Origin: Betaproteobacteria bacterium Ga0077526
GTDB lineage: Bacteria > Pseudomonadota > Gammaproteobacteria > Burkholderiales > Ga0077523
NCBI GenBank assembly: GCA_001464765.1
Contig: LNDV01000015.1
Location: 1 to 64,000, forward strand
Direction of reading: 5' to 3'
DNA length: 64,000 nt
Shown: positions 1-10,303 of the stretch, piece after piece
How positions within the stretch are numbered: position 1 is the stretch's first letter
How the letters are laid out: every line of letters starts with the position of its first letter
Notes under the pieces: generated by a model
Database searches by the model: none
Told to the model about the DNA's origin: nothing
What the model saw: only the letters and a program-made list of their open reading frames with translations
Translations under genes and position numbers: made by a program

Positions 1-280
1 ACGGGCGGCGACAACACGCGTAGCCCGGACGAGGCGCGGAAGCGCCGACTCCGGGAACGATGTGCGCATCCGCGCGGAATCGGATCGCAGAAGGTGCGAC
101 GCGCCCCGGAGTCGGGACGTGCGTCCCTCGTCCGGGCTACGGACGGCGACAACGCAGGCGTAGCCCGGACGAGGCGCGGAAGCGCCGACTCCGGGGACGA
201 TGAACGCATTCGCGAGACATCGGCTTGCAAGAAGAACGCCGCTCCCCGGAGTCGGGACGTGCGTCCCTCGTCCGGGTTAC
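1..280. repeat. Tandem pair of ~140-bp REP/BIME-like palindromic units
   Basis: Two near-identical units (1-140 and 141-280) each hold two oppositely oriented palindromic elements: 20-57 and 160-197 (beginning GTAGCCCGGACGAG) and 104-140 and 243-280 (ending CTCGTCCGGGCTAC or ...GGGTTAC). Each element can fold on itself through CCCGGA/TCCGGG arms, and the two orientations are reverse complements, the arrangement of a bacterial interspersed mosaic element. The last unit ends at 280 and supplies the stop codon of the epimerase gene. The array may continue off the left edge. Related copies lie at 50737-50920 and about 57955. There is no gene in this stretch; reading frames through it are chance. 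Confidence 0.85.
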
Positions 281-1478
281 GAGGGCACGACGTTCAACAC
301 CTCGTAGCACGCGCCCATGTTGTGGTAGTCCACCTTTCCCGCGGGACTCTTCAGGTCGGTCACCTTGCCGTTGTCCGGAGCCAGAATCCGGAACCACGCG
401 CCGTGCTGGTGATCGACGAAATGCTCCCAGCAGTATCGCCAGATCCGGTCGTACCAGTCCCAGTAACGCGCTTCGCCTGTCGCGTCCGCGAGCAGCGCGG
501 CCGCCGCCAGCGACTCCGCCTGCACCCAATGGTACTTGTCACCGTCGCAGATACTGCCGTCCGGTGCGAAACCGTAGTGGATGCCGCCATGCCGGTGGTC
601 CCAGGCCTTCGCGAGAGCGGCATCGAACAGCTCGACCGCGCGCGGGACTAGCCACGACGTGTCTGCTTCGAGATGCCCTGCGTGTCGTCTCAGGATGAGC
701 AGCAGCTTGGCCCACTCGGTGAGATGACCGGGCTGGTATCCCCAGGGCCGGAAGATGTTCGTGCGGTCTTCGCGGTTGTAGTCCCAGTCCACGGACCAGT
801 CCGCCTGGTAGTGCTCCCACACCAGACCGTCGGCGAGCGCGGCCTGACGGCGCGTGATGTTGTCGGCGATTCGCAAGGCGCGATCGAGATGCCTGCGCTC
901 GCCCGTGGCTTCGAACGCGGCGAGGAAGGCCTCGCAGGCATGCATGTTGGCGTTCTGACCGCGATACGGTTGCAGCACCGACCAGTCCGCGCTGGCTTCG
1001 TCGGCGTAGAGTCCGTGGGCTTCGGACCAGAAGCGCGACTCCATCAGCGCGACCGTGGCGTCGATATCCGGCCTCGCGTCCTCGACGCCCGCCATGAGCG
1101 CGTGCGAGTAGGCGAGCAGCACGAACGCGAGGCCGTAGCAGTGATTCGTCCCGTCCTGCACGCGATCGCCGTCGAGCACCCAGGCGTAGCCGCCGGTCTC
1201 GGGGTTGCGATGCCGCTGCCGCAGAAACGTGAGCGCATGCAACAGCGCATCGTGATGGGCGGTCTCGCCGAACTGCCGCGACGCCATCGCGAAATCGAAG
1301 ACGTAGCGCGTGCTGCTCACGAGATGGCGGGTGGTGCGGTCGACGATCTCGCCGTCGTCGCGAAAGAACTGGAACAGGCCGCCTTTCGGATCGATGGCTC
1401 TCGGGTGGTAGAAGGCGAGGGTCTCGCGGATGTGATCCAGCAGGAACTCGCGACTGCGAAACGGGGGCAGGGGACGGG

Positions 1479-1482
<4 letters not shown>
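277..1482 (-). CDS. AGE-family sugar epimerase/isomerase (N-acylglucosamine 2-epimerase-like, 401 aa)
   Basis: Predicted cytosolic (alpha/alpha)6-barrel enzyme interconverting ketose/aldose or epimeric sugars, such as mannose/fructose or N-acyl-hexosamines. The length fits the family (about 390-420 aa). Visible family motifs are RGQNANMHACEA (the R-x-N-x-H-x-x-E active-site signature), GHLTEWAKL and KYHWVQAESLAA, with conserved His and Glu around the barrel mouth. The start chosen gives MTRPLPPFRS and overlaps the stop of the upstream dolP-like gene by ATGA at 1479-1482, so it is translationally coupled as last gene of the lpoA-yraN-diaA-dolP operon. Its TAA stop lies inside the flanking REP element. 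The exact substrate cannot be read from the sequence; mannose isomerase is one option. Confidence 0.85.
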
Positions 1483-2695
<1,213 letters not shown>

Positions 2696-2736
2696 TCAGG
2701 ATTATGGCATAGGGCCCGGTGCCACCCTCTCCCGGG

Positions 2737-3075
2737 TCAGGGGCGGAAGGCGTCCTTCAGCCACTCCAGACGGTCCTCGGCGTCGATGAGGACGGCGTCG
2801 AAGCGGCACGGCGGCTGCGGGCTGAGGCGGGTCAGGTAGAGGCCGGCGGTGGCGATCAGCTTCTGCTGCTTGGTGGCGGTGATGCTGTCCGCCGCCGTTC
2901 CGAACCGGCTGCGACCGCGCTTGCGGACTTCCACAAACACGAGCGTCCTGCCGTCACGGACGATGAGATCGATCTCGCCGAACCGCGAGCGGAAGTTGCG
3001 GGTGACGAGCTTGCAGCCGCGGGTGAGCAGGAACTCGAGGGCCAGGGATTCGGCGCGGTCGCCGTCGGCCTTCAC
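2737..3075 (-). CDS. yraN: YraN/UPF0102 endonuclease-fold protein
   Basis: 112-aa member of UPF0102, a restriction-endonuclease-like fold family of unsettled biochemical role, commonly found next to rsmI and lpoA. The nuclease-fold core is visible as 'RSRFGEIDLIVRDG' followed by 'LVFVEVRKR' (the D...E-x-R/K type catalytic triad), preceded by 'AESLALEFLLTRGCKLVTRN'. The start is a GTG at 3075 overlapping the lpoA stop (GTGA), which fits translational coupling. No signal peptide; cytosolic. Confidence 0.92.
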   Translation of the reverse strand: MKADGDRAESLALEFLLTRGCKLVTRNFRSRFGEIDLIVRDGRTLVFVEVRKRGRSRFGTAADSITATKQQKLIATAGLYLTRLSPQPPCRFDAVLIDAEDRLEWLKDAFRP

Positions 3076-4169
3076 CGGTATTCGTGCTCCTCGAGCAGGC
3101 GGATGCCCGTCTGCGTCATCTGGGCGGGCACGCCTTCACGCTTGAACACGCGCGCGGGGCCGGGCGACACATAGCCGCTCACGCCATCCAACATGCCGAT
3201 CTCGTTGTAGCTCGCGCCGAGCAGCAATTGCGACAGGCGCCACGCGTCGATCCCGAGAGCGTAGAACCGGGCCTGCTCGAAGTTGGCGAAGCCGCCTTCC
3301 GGCTGCGGATACGACACCACCGCCGCGTGATCCGCTGCGATGAGCCAGGGCATGTCGACGAAGACGAGACCGCTCAGGTCCAGTCGACCGAGCACGGTGC
3401 TCTCGGCGGAGTTGACCTGGGACGTGCCGTAGGCGGGCAGCGTGCGGCCGAGGTACGGGCGGACCTGCCGGGCCTTGGCGCCGTCGATGGCGAAGAAGAT
3501 CGCATCGACCTTGTCGGACACGATGCCGTCGCGCATCCGCTTGAGGCGCGCCTGATCGAGCGTGAACTGGTGCTGGTCGACCACGAGCCGGCCGGCCTTG
3601 GCCCACTCGTCCGCGAAGGCCTGGCTGATGCGCCGGGAGAGCGGGTTGTCCGCCGCGACCATTACCGCACGCCGCTTTCCCTGGGCGGCGGCGATTCGGG
3701 CCACCTGGCGTGCCTCGGCCTCCAATTGCACACCCAACGCGTACATGCCGTCCGGCAGCAGCACGTCGCTGTCGGGCGCGGACAGCGCGAGTGTCGGCAC
3801 GCTCACCGCGAAACTCTGCGCGAGGGCCTGAACAGCATTCTTGGTCAGGGGGCCGATCACGAACTGGGCGCCGGCGCGCAGGGCGCGGTCGTAGGCTTCG
3901 ATGACCTGCTTGTTGTCGTCGCCCGTTGCGTATACGAGAACGGGCAGTTTCTCCGCGTTGGCCGCGTCGGCGGCCATGCCGGCCTCGATGCCGCGACGGA
4001 CGGTTTCGGCGAGACGGCCGAAAGTGTTCGACTTGAGCGGGAGGAGCAGCGCGATGTGCGGCTTCTCGGGCACCTCCTCGGTCTGGGCCTGAACGATGCC
4101 GGTGACGAGCACGGCGAGCGCGCCGTATAGTAGGAGCGCTGCATTCATCAGGACGCGAAACCGTTGCAT
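3072..4169 (-). CDS. LpoA-like penicillin-binding protein activator (periplasmic ligand-binding fold, short form)
   Basis: 365-aa exported protein made of one type I periplasmic-binding-protein domain ('PHIALLLPLKSNTFGRLAETVRRG', 'QFVIGPLTKNAVQALAQ', 'TLALSAPDSDVLLPDGMYALG'). This is the C-domain of LpoA, the outer-membrane activator of PBP1A in enterobacteria. Two departures from LpoA are visible. The signal peptide ([20 protein letters not shown]...GIVQAQ) has no Cys, so no lipobox. The N-terminal TPR domain is absent. The start has a Shine-Dalgarno-like AGAGGG about 6 nt upstream. It is head-to-head with rsmI and the two start regions overlap. Met8 is an alternative start. Function in peptidoglycan synthesis is inferred from synteny and fold. 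Confidence 0.8.
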   Translation of the reverse strand: MQRFRVLMNAALLLYGALAVLVTGIVQAQTEEVPEKPHIALLLPLKSNTFGRLAETVRRGIEAGMAADAANAEKLPVLVYATGDDNKQVIEAYDRALRAGAQFVIGPLTKNAVQALAQSFAVSVPTLALSAPDSDVLLPDGMYALGVQLEAEARQVARIAAAQGKRRAVMVAADNPLSRRISQAFADEWAKAGRLVVDQHQFTLDQARLKRMRDGIVSDKVDAIFFAIDGAKARQVRPYLGRTLPAYGTSQVNSAESTVLGRLDLSGLVFVDMPWLIAADHAAVVSYPQPEGGFANFEQARFYALGIDAWRLSQLLLGASYNEIGMLDGVSGYVSPGPARVFKREGVPAQMTQTGIRLLEEHEYR

Positions 4170-5042
4170 ACGGAACCCTCTCAGGCGTTGGCGGGGACAT
4201 TATATGTGGTGGCCACCCCGATCGGTCACCTGCGCGACGTGAGTCTTCGCGCGCTCGACGTGCTCCGTTCCGCGACGCGCATCGCCGCGGAGGACACACG
4301 TCACACCCGCCGCCTGCTCGATGCCCATGGCATCCAGGGTCAGCTCGTCGCGGTTCACGAGCACAACGAACGCGGCGCCGCGACGAAAGTCGTCGGGTGG
4401 CTGCAGGCAGGCGACAGCGTGGCGCTCGTCACCGATGCCGGCACGCCGGGCATCAGCGATCCGGGGGCGCTCGTGGTGAAGGCAGTGCGCGAGGCCGGTC
4501 TGCCCGTGGTGCCGGTGCCGGGCCCGAGCGCCGTCGTGACGGCGCTGTCGGCCGCGGGGCTCGCGGAGTCCGGTTTCGAGTTCGTGGGCTTTCTGCCGCC
4601 GAAGCAGGAGGCCCGGCGGCGCCAGATCGCCGATCACGTTTCTGCCGACCGGCCCGTGGTGTTCTACGAAGCCCCGCATCGTGTGCGCGACACCATTGCC
4701 GATTTCGCGGCGATTCTCCAGCCGGATCGGGGGCTCACGCTCTGCCGCGAACTCACCAAGCTGTTCGAGGATATCCACGAGACGACGGTCGGGGAGGCGC
4801 TGGCGTGGCTGGACGGCGACGCGAACCGCAGCCGCGGCGAGTTCGTTCTGATCCTGCACGCCAGCCCTGCCGAGCAGGACAGTCCCGCCGACGCCGAGCG
4901 CGTGCTGGGCATCCTGCTGCGGGATCTGTCACCGTCCCAGGCTGCCCGGCTCACGGCGGAGATCACGGGCGCCCGCCGCGGCGATCTGTACGCCCGGGCT
5001 CTCGCCCTCAAGCAGGAAGCTCCCGAGGGCGGCTCCGAATAG
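4164..5042 (+). CDS. rsmI: 16S rRNA (cytidine1402-2'-O)-methyltransferase RsmI
   Basis: 292-aa SAM-dependent tetrapyrrole-methylase-fold enzyme that 2'-O-methylates C1402 of 16S rRNA. Diagnostic motifs: '[21 protein letters not shown]' at the N-terminus (here Gly-His instead of the usual Gly-Asn), '[12 protein letters not shown]', '[18 protein letters not shown]' (SAM/substrate loop), 'FVGFLPPK' and '[11 protein letters not shown]'. Length is normal for the family. The likely start is TTG at 4164, with AGGA about 10 nt upstream; it gives the usual short extension before GTLYVV. An in-frame TTG at 4188 is weaker. The start overlaps that of the divergent lpoA-like gene. Confidence 0.95.
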   Translation: MHTEPSQALAGTLYVVATPIGHLRDVSLRALDVLRSATRIAAEDTRHTRRLLDAHGIQGQLVAVHEHNERGAATKVVGWLQAGDSVALVTDAGTPGISDPGALVVKAVREAGLPVVPVPGPSAVVTALSAAGLAESGFEFVGFLPPKQEARRRQIADHVSADRPVVFYEAPHRVRDTIADFAAILQPDRGLTLCRELTKLFEDIHETTVGEALAWLDGDANRSRGEFVLILHASPAEQDSPADAERVLGILLRDLSPSQAARLTAEITGARRGDLYARALALKQEAPEGGSE

Positions 5043-5136
5043 GTCTTTTCCAGCGGGCCCGTCGACCGGAATGACACCGATGGGACGTCGGGGAGCATGT
5101 CAGAATGACGAGAGTGATCGTCATGAGGATGTTCCC

Positions 5137-6168
5137 TTGCAACGCCTGACCCTGACCCGCCCCGACGACTGGCACCTGCATCTGCGCGACGGCGCGGACC
5201 TCGCTGCCGTCCTGCCCGACACCGCGAAGCGCTTCGCCCGCGCGATCGTCATGCCCAACCTGAAGCCGCCCGTCACGACGACCGAGGCCGCGCGCCAGTA
5301 CCGCGACCGCATCCTGGCGGCGCTGCCCGCCGGGCTGGACTTCACGCCGCTGATGACGCTGTACCTCACCGACCGGACGCCCGCCGAGGAGATCGAACGC
5401 GCGAAGCGCAGCGGCTTCGTGCATGGCGTGAAGCTCTACCCGGCCGGTGCGACCACCAATTCGGACTCCGGCGTCACCGATCTCAAGCATTGTGCCGGCG
5501 CTCTCGAAGCCATGGCCGCGGTCGGCATGCCGCTGCTGATCCACGGCGAGGTGACCGACGCGCAGATCGACGTGTTCGACCGCGAGCGCGTCTTCCTCGA
5601 AACCATCCTGACGCCGCTCGTCGAGCGCATGCCGCGACTGCGCGTCGTGCTGGAGCACATGACCACGGCCGAGTCCGTCGCGTTCGTGGAGAGTGCCGGC
5701 GCGAACATCGCCGGCACCATCACCGTCCATCACATGCTGCTGAACCGCAACGCGCTGTTCCAGGGCGGGGTGCGTCCGCATCACTACTGTCTGCCCATCC
5801 TCAAGCGTGAACAGCATCGTCAGGCGCTGGTGCGTGCGGCGACTTCCGGCAGCCCGAAGTTCTTTCTCGGTACCGACAGCGCGCCCCATGCGCGGCACAC
5901 GAAGGAGCATTCCTGCGGCTGCGCCGGCGTGTATACGGCCAATGCCGCAATCGAGCTCTACGCGGAGGCGTTCGAGCAGGTTGGCGCGCTGGATCGCCTC
6001 GAAGGGTTCGCGAGCCATCACGGTCCGGACTTCTACGGACTGCCGCGCAACGCCTCGACCATCACGCTCGAGAAGCGGGACTGGACGGTGCCGGAGGAGC
6101 TTCCCTACGGCACAGACACGCTGGTGCCGCTTCGCGCGGGCGGCGTGGTGCACTGGGCGCTCGCTTGA
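5137..6168 (+). CDS. pyrC: Dihydroorotase, type II (PyrC)
   Basis: 343-aa zinc amidohydrolase of pyrimidine biosynthesis, cyclising N-carbamoyl-L-aspartate to dihydroorotate. It matches E. coli-type PyrC throughout: '[12 protein letters not shown]' (metal-binding HxH), '[17 protein letters not shown]', '[17 protein letters not shown]' (Lys that is carbamylated), '[15 protein letters not shown]', '[11 protein letters not shown]', '[15 protein letters not shown]'. The start is taken as TTG at 5137 ([12 protein letters not shown]) because a GAGGA ribosome site sits just upstream. The in-frame ATG at 5071 would add a tail unlike the family. It overlaps the next gene (TTGA at 6165-6168). Confidence 0.95.
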   Translation: MQRLTLTRPDDWHLHLRDGADLAAVLPDTAKRFARAIVMPNLKPPVTTTEAARQYRDRILAALPAGLDFTPLMTLYLTDRTPAEEIERAKRSGFVHGVKLYPAGATTNSDSGVTDLKHCAGALEAMAAVGMPLLIHGEVTDAQIDVFDRERVFLETILTPLVERMPRLRVVLEHMTTAESVAFVESAGANIAGTITVHHMLLNRNALFQGGVRPHHYCLPILKREQHRQALVRAATSGSPKFFLGTDSAPHARHTKEHSCGCAGVYTANAAIELYAEAFEQVGALDRLEGFASHHGPDFYGLPRNASTITLEKRDWTVPEELPYGTDTLVPLRAGGVVHWALA

Positions 6169-7064
6169 CGGAACGCAGCCTCACCCGCTTTGCGTGGCTG
6201 TCCGTCGCCGCAGCGGTCGCGACGATCGCCCTCAAGACGGGCGCCTGGTGGGTCACGGGGTCCGTCGGTCTGCTGTCCGATGCGGTCGAGTCCCTGGTGA
6301 ATCTCGTCGCGGCGCTCATGGCGCTGTGGATGCTGACGCTGGCGGAGCGACCGCCGGACGAGGAGCACGCGTTCGGCTACAGCAAGGCGGAGTACTTCTC
6401 GAGCGGTCTCGAGGGCGCGATGATCTTCGTGGCGGCCGCGGTGATCGTCGCCACGGCGGTGCCGCGCGTATTGCGCCCCGAACCGCTGGAAGCGGTGGGG
6501 CTCGGTCTGACCATCAGCGTGGTCGCTTCCGCCATCAACTTCGCCGTCGCATGGGCGTTGTTCCGCGCGGCGAAGCGCTACGGCTCCATCACGCTCGAGG
6601 CCGATGCGCACCATCTGATGACAGACGTGTGGACGTCGGCCGGGGTGCTGGTGGGAGTACTGCTCGTGAAGGTGACGGGCTGGAACCGCCTGGACCCGCT
6701 GGTGGCCATCGGGGTGGCGATCAACATTCTGTGGACCGGCTACGGTCTGCTGCGTCGCTCGGCGGCCGGTCTGATGGATCCTTCCGTGCCGCAGGCGCAG
6801 AGGACTGCCATTCGCGACATCCTGGCGCGGCACGAGAAGGAAGGCATCGAGTTCCATGCGGTTCGCACGCGGCAGGCAGCGGGGCGGGCGTTCGTCAGCA
6901 TGCACGTGCTGGTGCCCGGCGCGTGGACCGTGAAGAAGGGACACGACCTCGCCGACGCCATCGAGCACGAAATCCGCGAGGCCCTGCCCCGGACGACCGT
7001 CACCACGCACCTGGAACCGCTGGAGGACCCCGCCTCCCACACGGACACCGGCTTGAACGGCTGA
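6165..7064 (+). CDS. Cation diffusion facilitator (CDF) family metal efflux protein
   Basis: 299-aa inner-membrane antiporter for divalent metals (Zn, Fe, Mn or Co). Six membrane segments can be placed between residues about 8 and 195, followed by a cytosolic ferredoxin-like C-terminal domain (about 205-290). CDF signatures: '[20 protein letters not shown]' in TM2 and '[19 protein letters not shown]' in TM5 (the H-x-x-x-D metal site), and '[18 protein letters not shown]' between TM2 and TM3. The second acidic residue of the TM2 site (D49 of E. coli YiiP) aligns to Ser here, so metal preference may differ. It begins with TTG overlapping the pyrC stop. Confidence 0.9.
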   Translation: MTERSLTRFAWLSVAAAVATIALKTGAWWVTGSVGLLSDAVESLVNLVAALMALWMLTLAERPPDEEHAFGYSKAEYFSSGLEGAMIFVAAAVIVATAVPRVLRPEPLEAVGLGLTISVVASAINFAVAWALFRAAKRYGSITLEADAHHLMTDVWTSAGVLVGVLLVKVTGWNRLDPLVAIGVAINILWTGYGLLRRSAAGLMDPSVPQAQRTAIRDILARHEKEGIEFHAVRTRQAAGRAFVSMHVLVPGAWTVKKGHDLADAIEHEIREALPRTTVTTHLEPLEDPASHTDTGLNG

Positions 7065-7094
7065 CGCGTCTGTCGTCAGCCGCCGGGTGTCCGG

Positions 7095-9065
7095 TCAGTC
7101 GTTGATGCACACCCAGGTCACGCCGTACGCCTTCAGCGAGACCTTGCCTCCCTCGACGCTCTGATGCCGTGCCTGGAAAGCCGCCGGATCGCTTACCGCC
7201 CGGTCGAAGCTGCCTTCGTCCAGCGAACCGGCGAAGGCGTTCCTGCCGTCGGCACCTTCGATCGACACGGTCTGCGTCTTCGCGGTGAGGTTCGCGAGCC
7301 AGAGCAGCGTGGCTCCCTTGGCGCGATAGGCGATGCAGTCCACGGTGGCGCGGTCTGAGGATTCCGCTGCGACGAGCTTGGCGCCTGCGGCACGCGCGAG
7401 ACCCGAGACCGCGTGGTAGGACGGATAGACCTTGGCACCCGTGCCGTCGAGCCCCGGCTGCGCGTAGTCAGTCTTGCGGTAGATGAAACCGAGCGGCCCG
7501 GTGGACGCGCCGAGCGTGATGGCGCTGACGCCGGCGCGCGCCAACGTAGCCACATAGCCGGTGAACCACGCGGCGCCGAACAGCCCGCGCATGCGGGGGT
7601 CCATCTTGGGCAGACACACGCGCACGTTATCGGGGTTGGGGGTGTACGTGGCGCCATGCGGGTTGTCGCGGCAGCCGATCGCGCTGGGCCCGATGCGATA
7701 GGGCGTCTTGCCGATGAACGACCGTGCCGTGGTCACCTGATGGGACAGCGCCTCCAGCGTTTCCATCACGGAGCGGTCATCGGCGGCGTGAACCACGGGA
7801 CACGTGGTGTTCATCACGAAGTCGAGCTTGTCCGCAGGCACCCGCTTGCGGTTGAGTTCCGTGAAAAACGAGAACATGCCGCCGCCGAGCGTGATCCCCG
7901 GGAAGGCCTCGCGCGCTGCGGCGTAAAGCGCTTCGAGCGGCGGCGCGGGCGGACGCTCGCCGCCGGGCAGGACGGACTTGAGATCTCCCACCGGGCACAC
8001 GGCGATGGCATCGAGCTTCAGGCCGGCCTGGTCGACGAGTTTCGCGAGGGCCTTCAGTTCGGTACCGTAGGCGTCCAGACTGGCGACGACGATCTCGAGC
8101 ACCGCCTTCGCGCCGGTCTGCTCCGACAGTACCCGTAGTCCGTAGAGTTCCTTGAGGCCGTGGCCGGCGCGCGGGTCGTGATGGCCCACGAGCTGGTTGG
8201 GTGCCATGGCCTTGAGCAGATCGAGACGCGCGACGGCGTGATCGATTTCCTCGGGCGGGACGGCGATGCCCACCGGCGGCATCGTCGCCTTGCCGGCCGC
8301 GCCGAGCTTCACGCTCACACCGCCGGCACCACCGCCCGCCGCGCCCTTCGGGACTGCGCCGGACAGGGATACCCGGATCGACTGCTTCACGGACTCGCCC
8401 GCCTTCAGCACATAGGGCCAGGGCAGGGCGAGAGGCCGGACGTACGTCTTGAAGGACGCGTCGGTCCAGTTGCGGTGGTCTTCCATCTCCCACGTGTCGC
8501 CTTCCATGCGCACGCTCACCTTCACGCCGGGCAGGCACTCGTGGGTGAGGGAGCGGATATGCAGGAAGGGCTGGATGGGGTTCACCATCTTGGGGAAGAT
8601 CGACTTCTCCACCTTGCCGTCGACGTGCTCCACCTCGACCTTGTTGCCGACCACGCCGGTGAGGGGATGCAGCACGACGAAGCCGGTCCTCGCGGTGAGG
8701 AAGTCGGTCTTCGGCGTGGCGGTGCCGTCGAGTGCGATGTTGCCCTGCGCATCCCCGGTGATGCTGACGTCGAAGGCGATCTCCTGACCGTCCGATGCGC
8801 ACACGGCGTGATAGGACACGGAGAAGCCGTCCTTGCGCTGATCGACCACGAGGTTGCTGAGCGTCGGGACGTATGTCCCCCAGTTCTTGTCGCGCACGAG
8901 GAACGAGACGGCGCGCAGCACCTCCACGCCGTTCACGCGCAGATAGCGCAGCTGACCGTTGTCGAGTTCCACCTCGGTGGGCCCGGCCTTCAGGACCTTG
9001 CCGGGAACGTCGGGTTGGGTCGTGCCGACCAGTTTCAGTTCACGCGGGGTCTTCGCGGCAGCCAT
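7095..9065 (-). CDS. D-apionate lactonase-like protein (ApnL family), 656 aa
   Basis: Large cytosolic protein, no signal peptide. The N-terminal beta-rich half contains 'ELDNGQLRYLRVNGVEVLRA', 'RDKNWGTYVPTLSNLVV', 'FVVLHPLTGVVG' and 'MEDHRNWTDASFKTYVRPL'. This pattern matches, from memory, the D-apionate lactonase family (ApnL) of apiose catabolism, which opens D-apionolactone to D-apionate. The central part looks like a (beta/alpha)8 barrel ('LDAIAVCPVG', 'GGGMFSFFTELNRKRV'), and the C-terminus a small beta domain. The start is backed by GGAGGAG about 8 nt upstream. It lies last in an operon with a sugar ABC importer, consistent with a carbohydrate-lactone role. Exact substrate is unproven. 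Confidence 0.65.
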   Translation of the reverse strand: MAAAKTPRELKLVGTTQPDVPGKVLKAGPTEVELDNGQLRYLRVNGVEVLRAVSFLVRDKNWGTYVPTLSNLVVDQRKDGFSVSYHAVCASDGQEIAFDVSITGDAQGNIALDGTATPKTDFLTARTGFVVLHPLTGVVGNKVEVEHVDGKVEKSIFPKMVNPIQPFLHIRSLTHECLPGVKVSVRMEGDTWEMEDHRNWTDASFKTYVRPLALPWPYVLKAGESVKQSIRVSLSGAVPKGAAGGGAGGVSVKLGAAGKATMPPVGIAVPPEEIDHAVARLDLLKAMAPNQLVGHHDPRAGHGLKELYGLRVLSEQTGAKAVLEIVVASLDAYGTELKALAKLVDQAGLKLDAIAVCPVGDLKSVLPGGERPPAPPLEALYAAAREAFPGITLGGGMFSFFTELNRKRVPADKLDFVMNTTCPVVHAADDRSVMETLEALSHQVTTARSFIGKTPYRIGPSAIGCRDNPHGATYTPNPDNVRVCLPKMDPRMRGLFGAAWFTGYVATLARAGVSAITLGASTGPLGFIYRKTDYAQPGLDGTGAKVYPSYHAVSGLARAAGAKLVAAESSDRATVDCIAYRAKGATLLWLANLTAKTQTVSIEGADGRNAFAGSLDEGSFDRAVSDPAAFQARHQSVEGGKVSLKAYGVTWVCIND

Positions 9066-9132
9066 CTTGCGTTGCTCCTCCAGGAACGGTTGCGTCGAGT
9101 TGCGCAGCGGGCCCTGCCCGATGCGACCCGAC

Positions 9133-10236
9133 TCAGGACGAAATGACTTTGTCGGTGGCGGTGTCCACCAGGATCATGCGGTTCATGTCGATGGCCAGCG
9201 TGACGCGCTCGCCCGGGGCGGACACATCGTGGGCCTGCATCTCGGCGACGACCTGCGTGCCACCGACGTTGAGTGTCGCGTAGGTGCGGGAACCCGTGGG
9301 CTGGACGAGGTCTACTTTGGTGTCGCATGTGGCCGCGCCGGGGCGCAGTTCGCCCGTCGCGCGGCTGAGGTGCTCGGGGCGCACGCCAAGCAGCAGCGGC
9401 TTGCCCTGCCACGGACCGAGGCCTCCGGACCGCGACGACGGGATCTCGAGTGCCGTGCCGTCGCCCAGGCGCACGCTCAGCTTCATGCCGTTGAGAATGA
9501 TGACGGCGGGGATGAAGTTCATCGTCGGCGAACCGAGGAAGCCCGCAACGTAGCGCGTGGCGGGACGTTCGTAGAGATCGAGCGGCGCCCCCTGCTGTTC
9601 GATCACGCCTTCGCGCAGCAGCACGATGCGGTCGGCCATGGTCATGGCTTCGATCTGGTCGTGCGTCACGTAGATCATCGTCTTGCCCAGTTCCTGGTGC
9701 AGTCGCTTGATCTCGCCCCGCATCTCTTCCCGCAACTGCGCGTCGAGGTTGGAGAGCGGTTCGTCGAACAGGTACAGCCGCGCGTTCCGCACCACGGCAC
9801 GACCGATGGCGACACGCTGGAGCTGACCGCCCGACAGCTGGCGCGGATAGCGGTCCAGCAGGTGTTCGATGGCGAGCATCTTCGCCGCGGCCTTCACCTT
9901 GCCGTCGATCTCGGAGGCGGGCGTCTTGCGCGCCCGAAGGCCGAAGGCGATGTTGTCGTAGATGCGCATGTACGGATACAGCGCGTAGTTCTGGAACACC
10001 ATCGCGATGTCGCGATCCTTCGGCGGCAGATCGTTCACGCGCTGCCCGCCGATCTCGATCGAGCCCTTGTCCGCCGTTTCGAGGCCCGCGATGGTGCGCA
10101 GGAGCGTGCTCTTGCCGCAGCCCGACTGGCCGACGAGGACCGTGAACTCCCCTTCCGGGATTTCCAGGTCGATACCCTTCACCACGTGCAGCGAGCCGTA
10201 GTACTTGTGCAGCCCGCCGATCTTCAAGTCAGCCAT
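9133..10236 (-). CDS. Sugar ABC importer ATPase (UgpC/MalK type)
   Basis: 367-aa ATP-binding subunit that drives the two permeases encoded just upstream. Motifs are intact: Walker A 'VGQSGCGKSTLL', Q-loop 'AMVFQNYALYPYM', signature 'LSGGQLQRVAIGRA', Walker B 'LYLFDEPLSNLD', H-loop 'YVTHDQIEAM'. The C-terminal regulatory OB-like domain ('LLLGVRPEHLS', 'GERVTLAIDMNRMILVD') is typical of the CUT1 carbohydrate group. The start is ATG at 10236 (MADLKIGGLHKYYG), with a GGGGTG-type ribosome site. A 67-nt gap to the preceding permease gene holds a purine-rich tract with five G-runs on the transcript strand. Confidence 0.95.
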   Translation of the reverse strand: MADLKIGGLHKYYGSLHVVKGIDLEIPEGEFTVLVGQSGCGKSTLLRTIAGLETADKGSIEIGGQRVNDLPPKDRDIAMVFQNYALYPYMRIYDNIAFGLRARKTPASEIDGKVKAAAKMLAIEHLLDRYPRQLSGGQLQRVAIGRAVVRNARLYLFDEPLSNLDAQLREEMRGEIKRLHQELGKTMIYVTHDQIEAMTMADRIVLLREGVIEQQGAPLDLYERPATRYVAGFLGSPTMNFIPAVIILNGMKLSVRLGDGTALEIPSSRSGGLGPWQGKPLLLGVRPEHLSRATGELRPGAATCDTKVDLVQPTGSRTYATLNVGGTQVVAEMQAHDVSAPGERVTLAIDMNRMILVDTATDKVISS

Positions 10237-10254
10237 CGATGCACCCCGGTTTGA

Positions 10255-10283
10255 CCCTTCCCCATTCCCCCTTCCCCCTTCCC
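10255..10283 (-). other. Intercistronic G-run tract, possible RNA G-quadruplex
   Basis: On the transcribed (minus) strand the sequence has five G-runs of 3, 5, 5, 4 and 3 bases separated by AA or AAT. It lies between the second permease gene and the ATPase start at 10236. Such a pattern can fold into a G-quadruplex or act as an extended purine-rich ribosome-binding region. The repeat looks like slippage of a GGGGGAA unit. Function is inferred only. Confidence 0.5.
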
Positions 10284-10303
10284 GATCGATCCATTCCCGG
10301 CAT

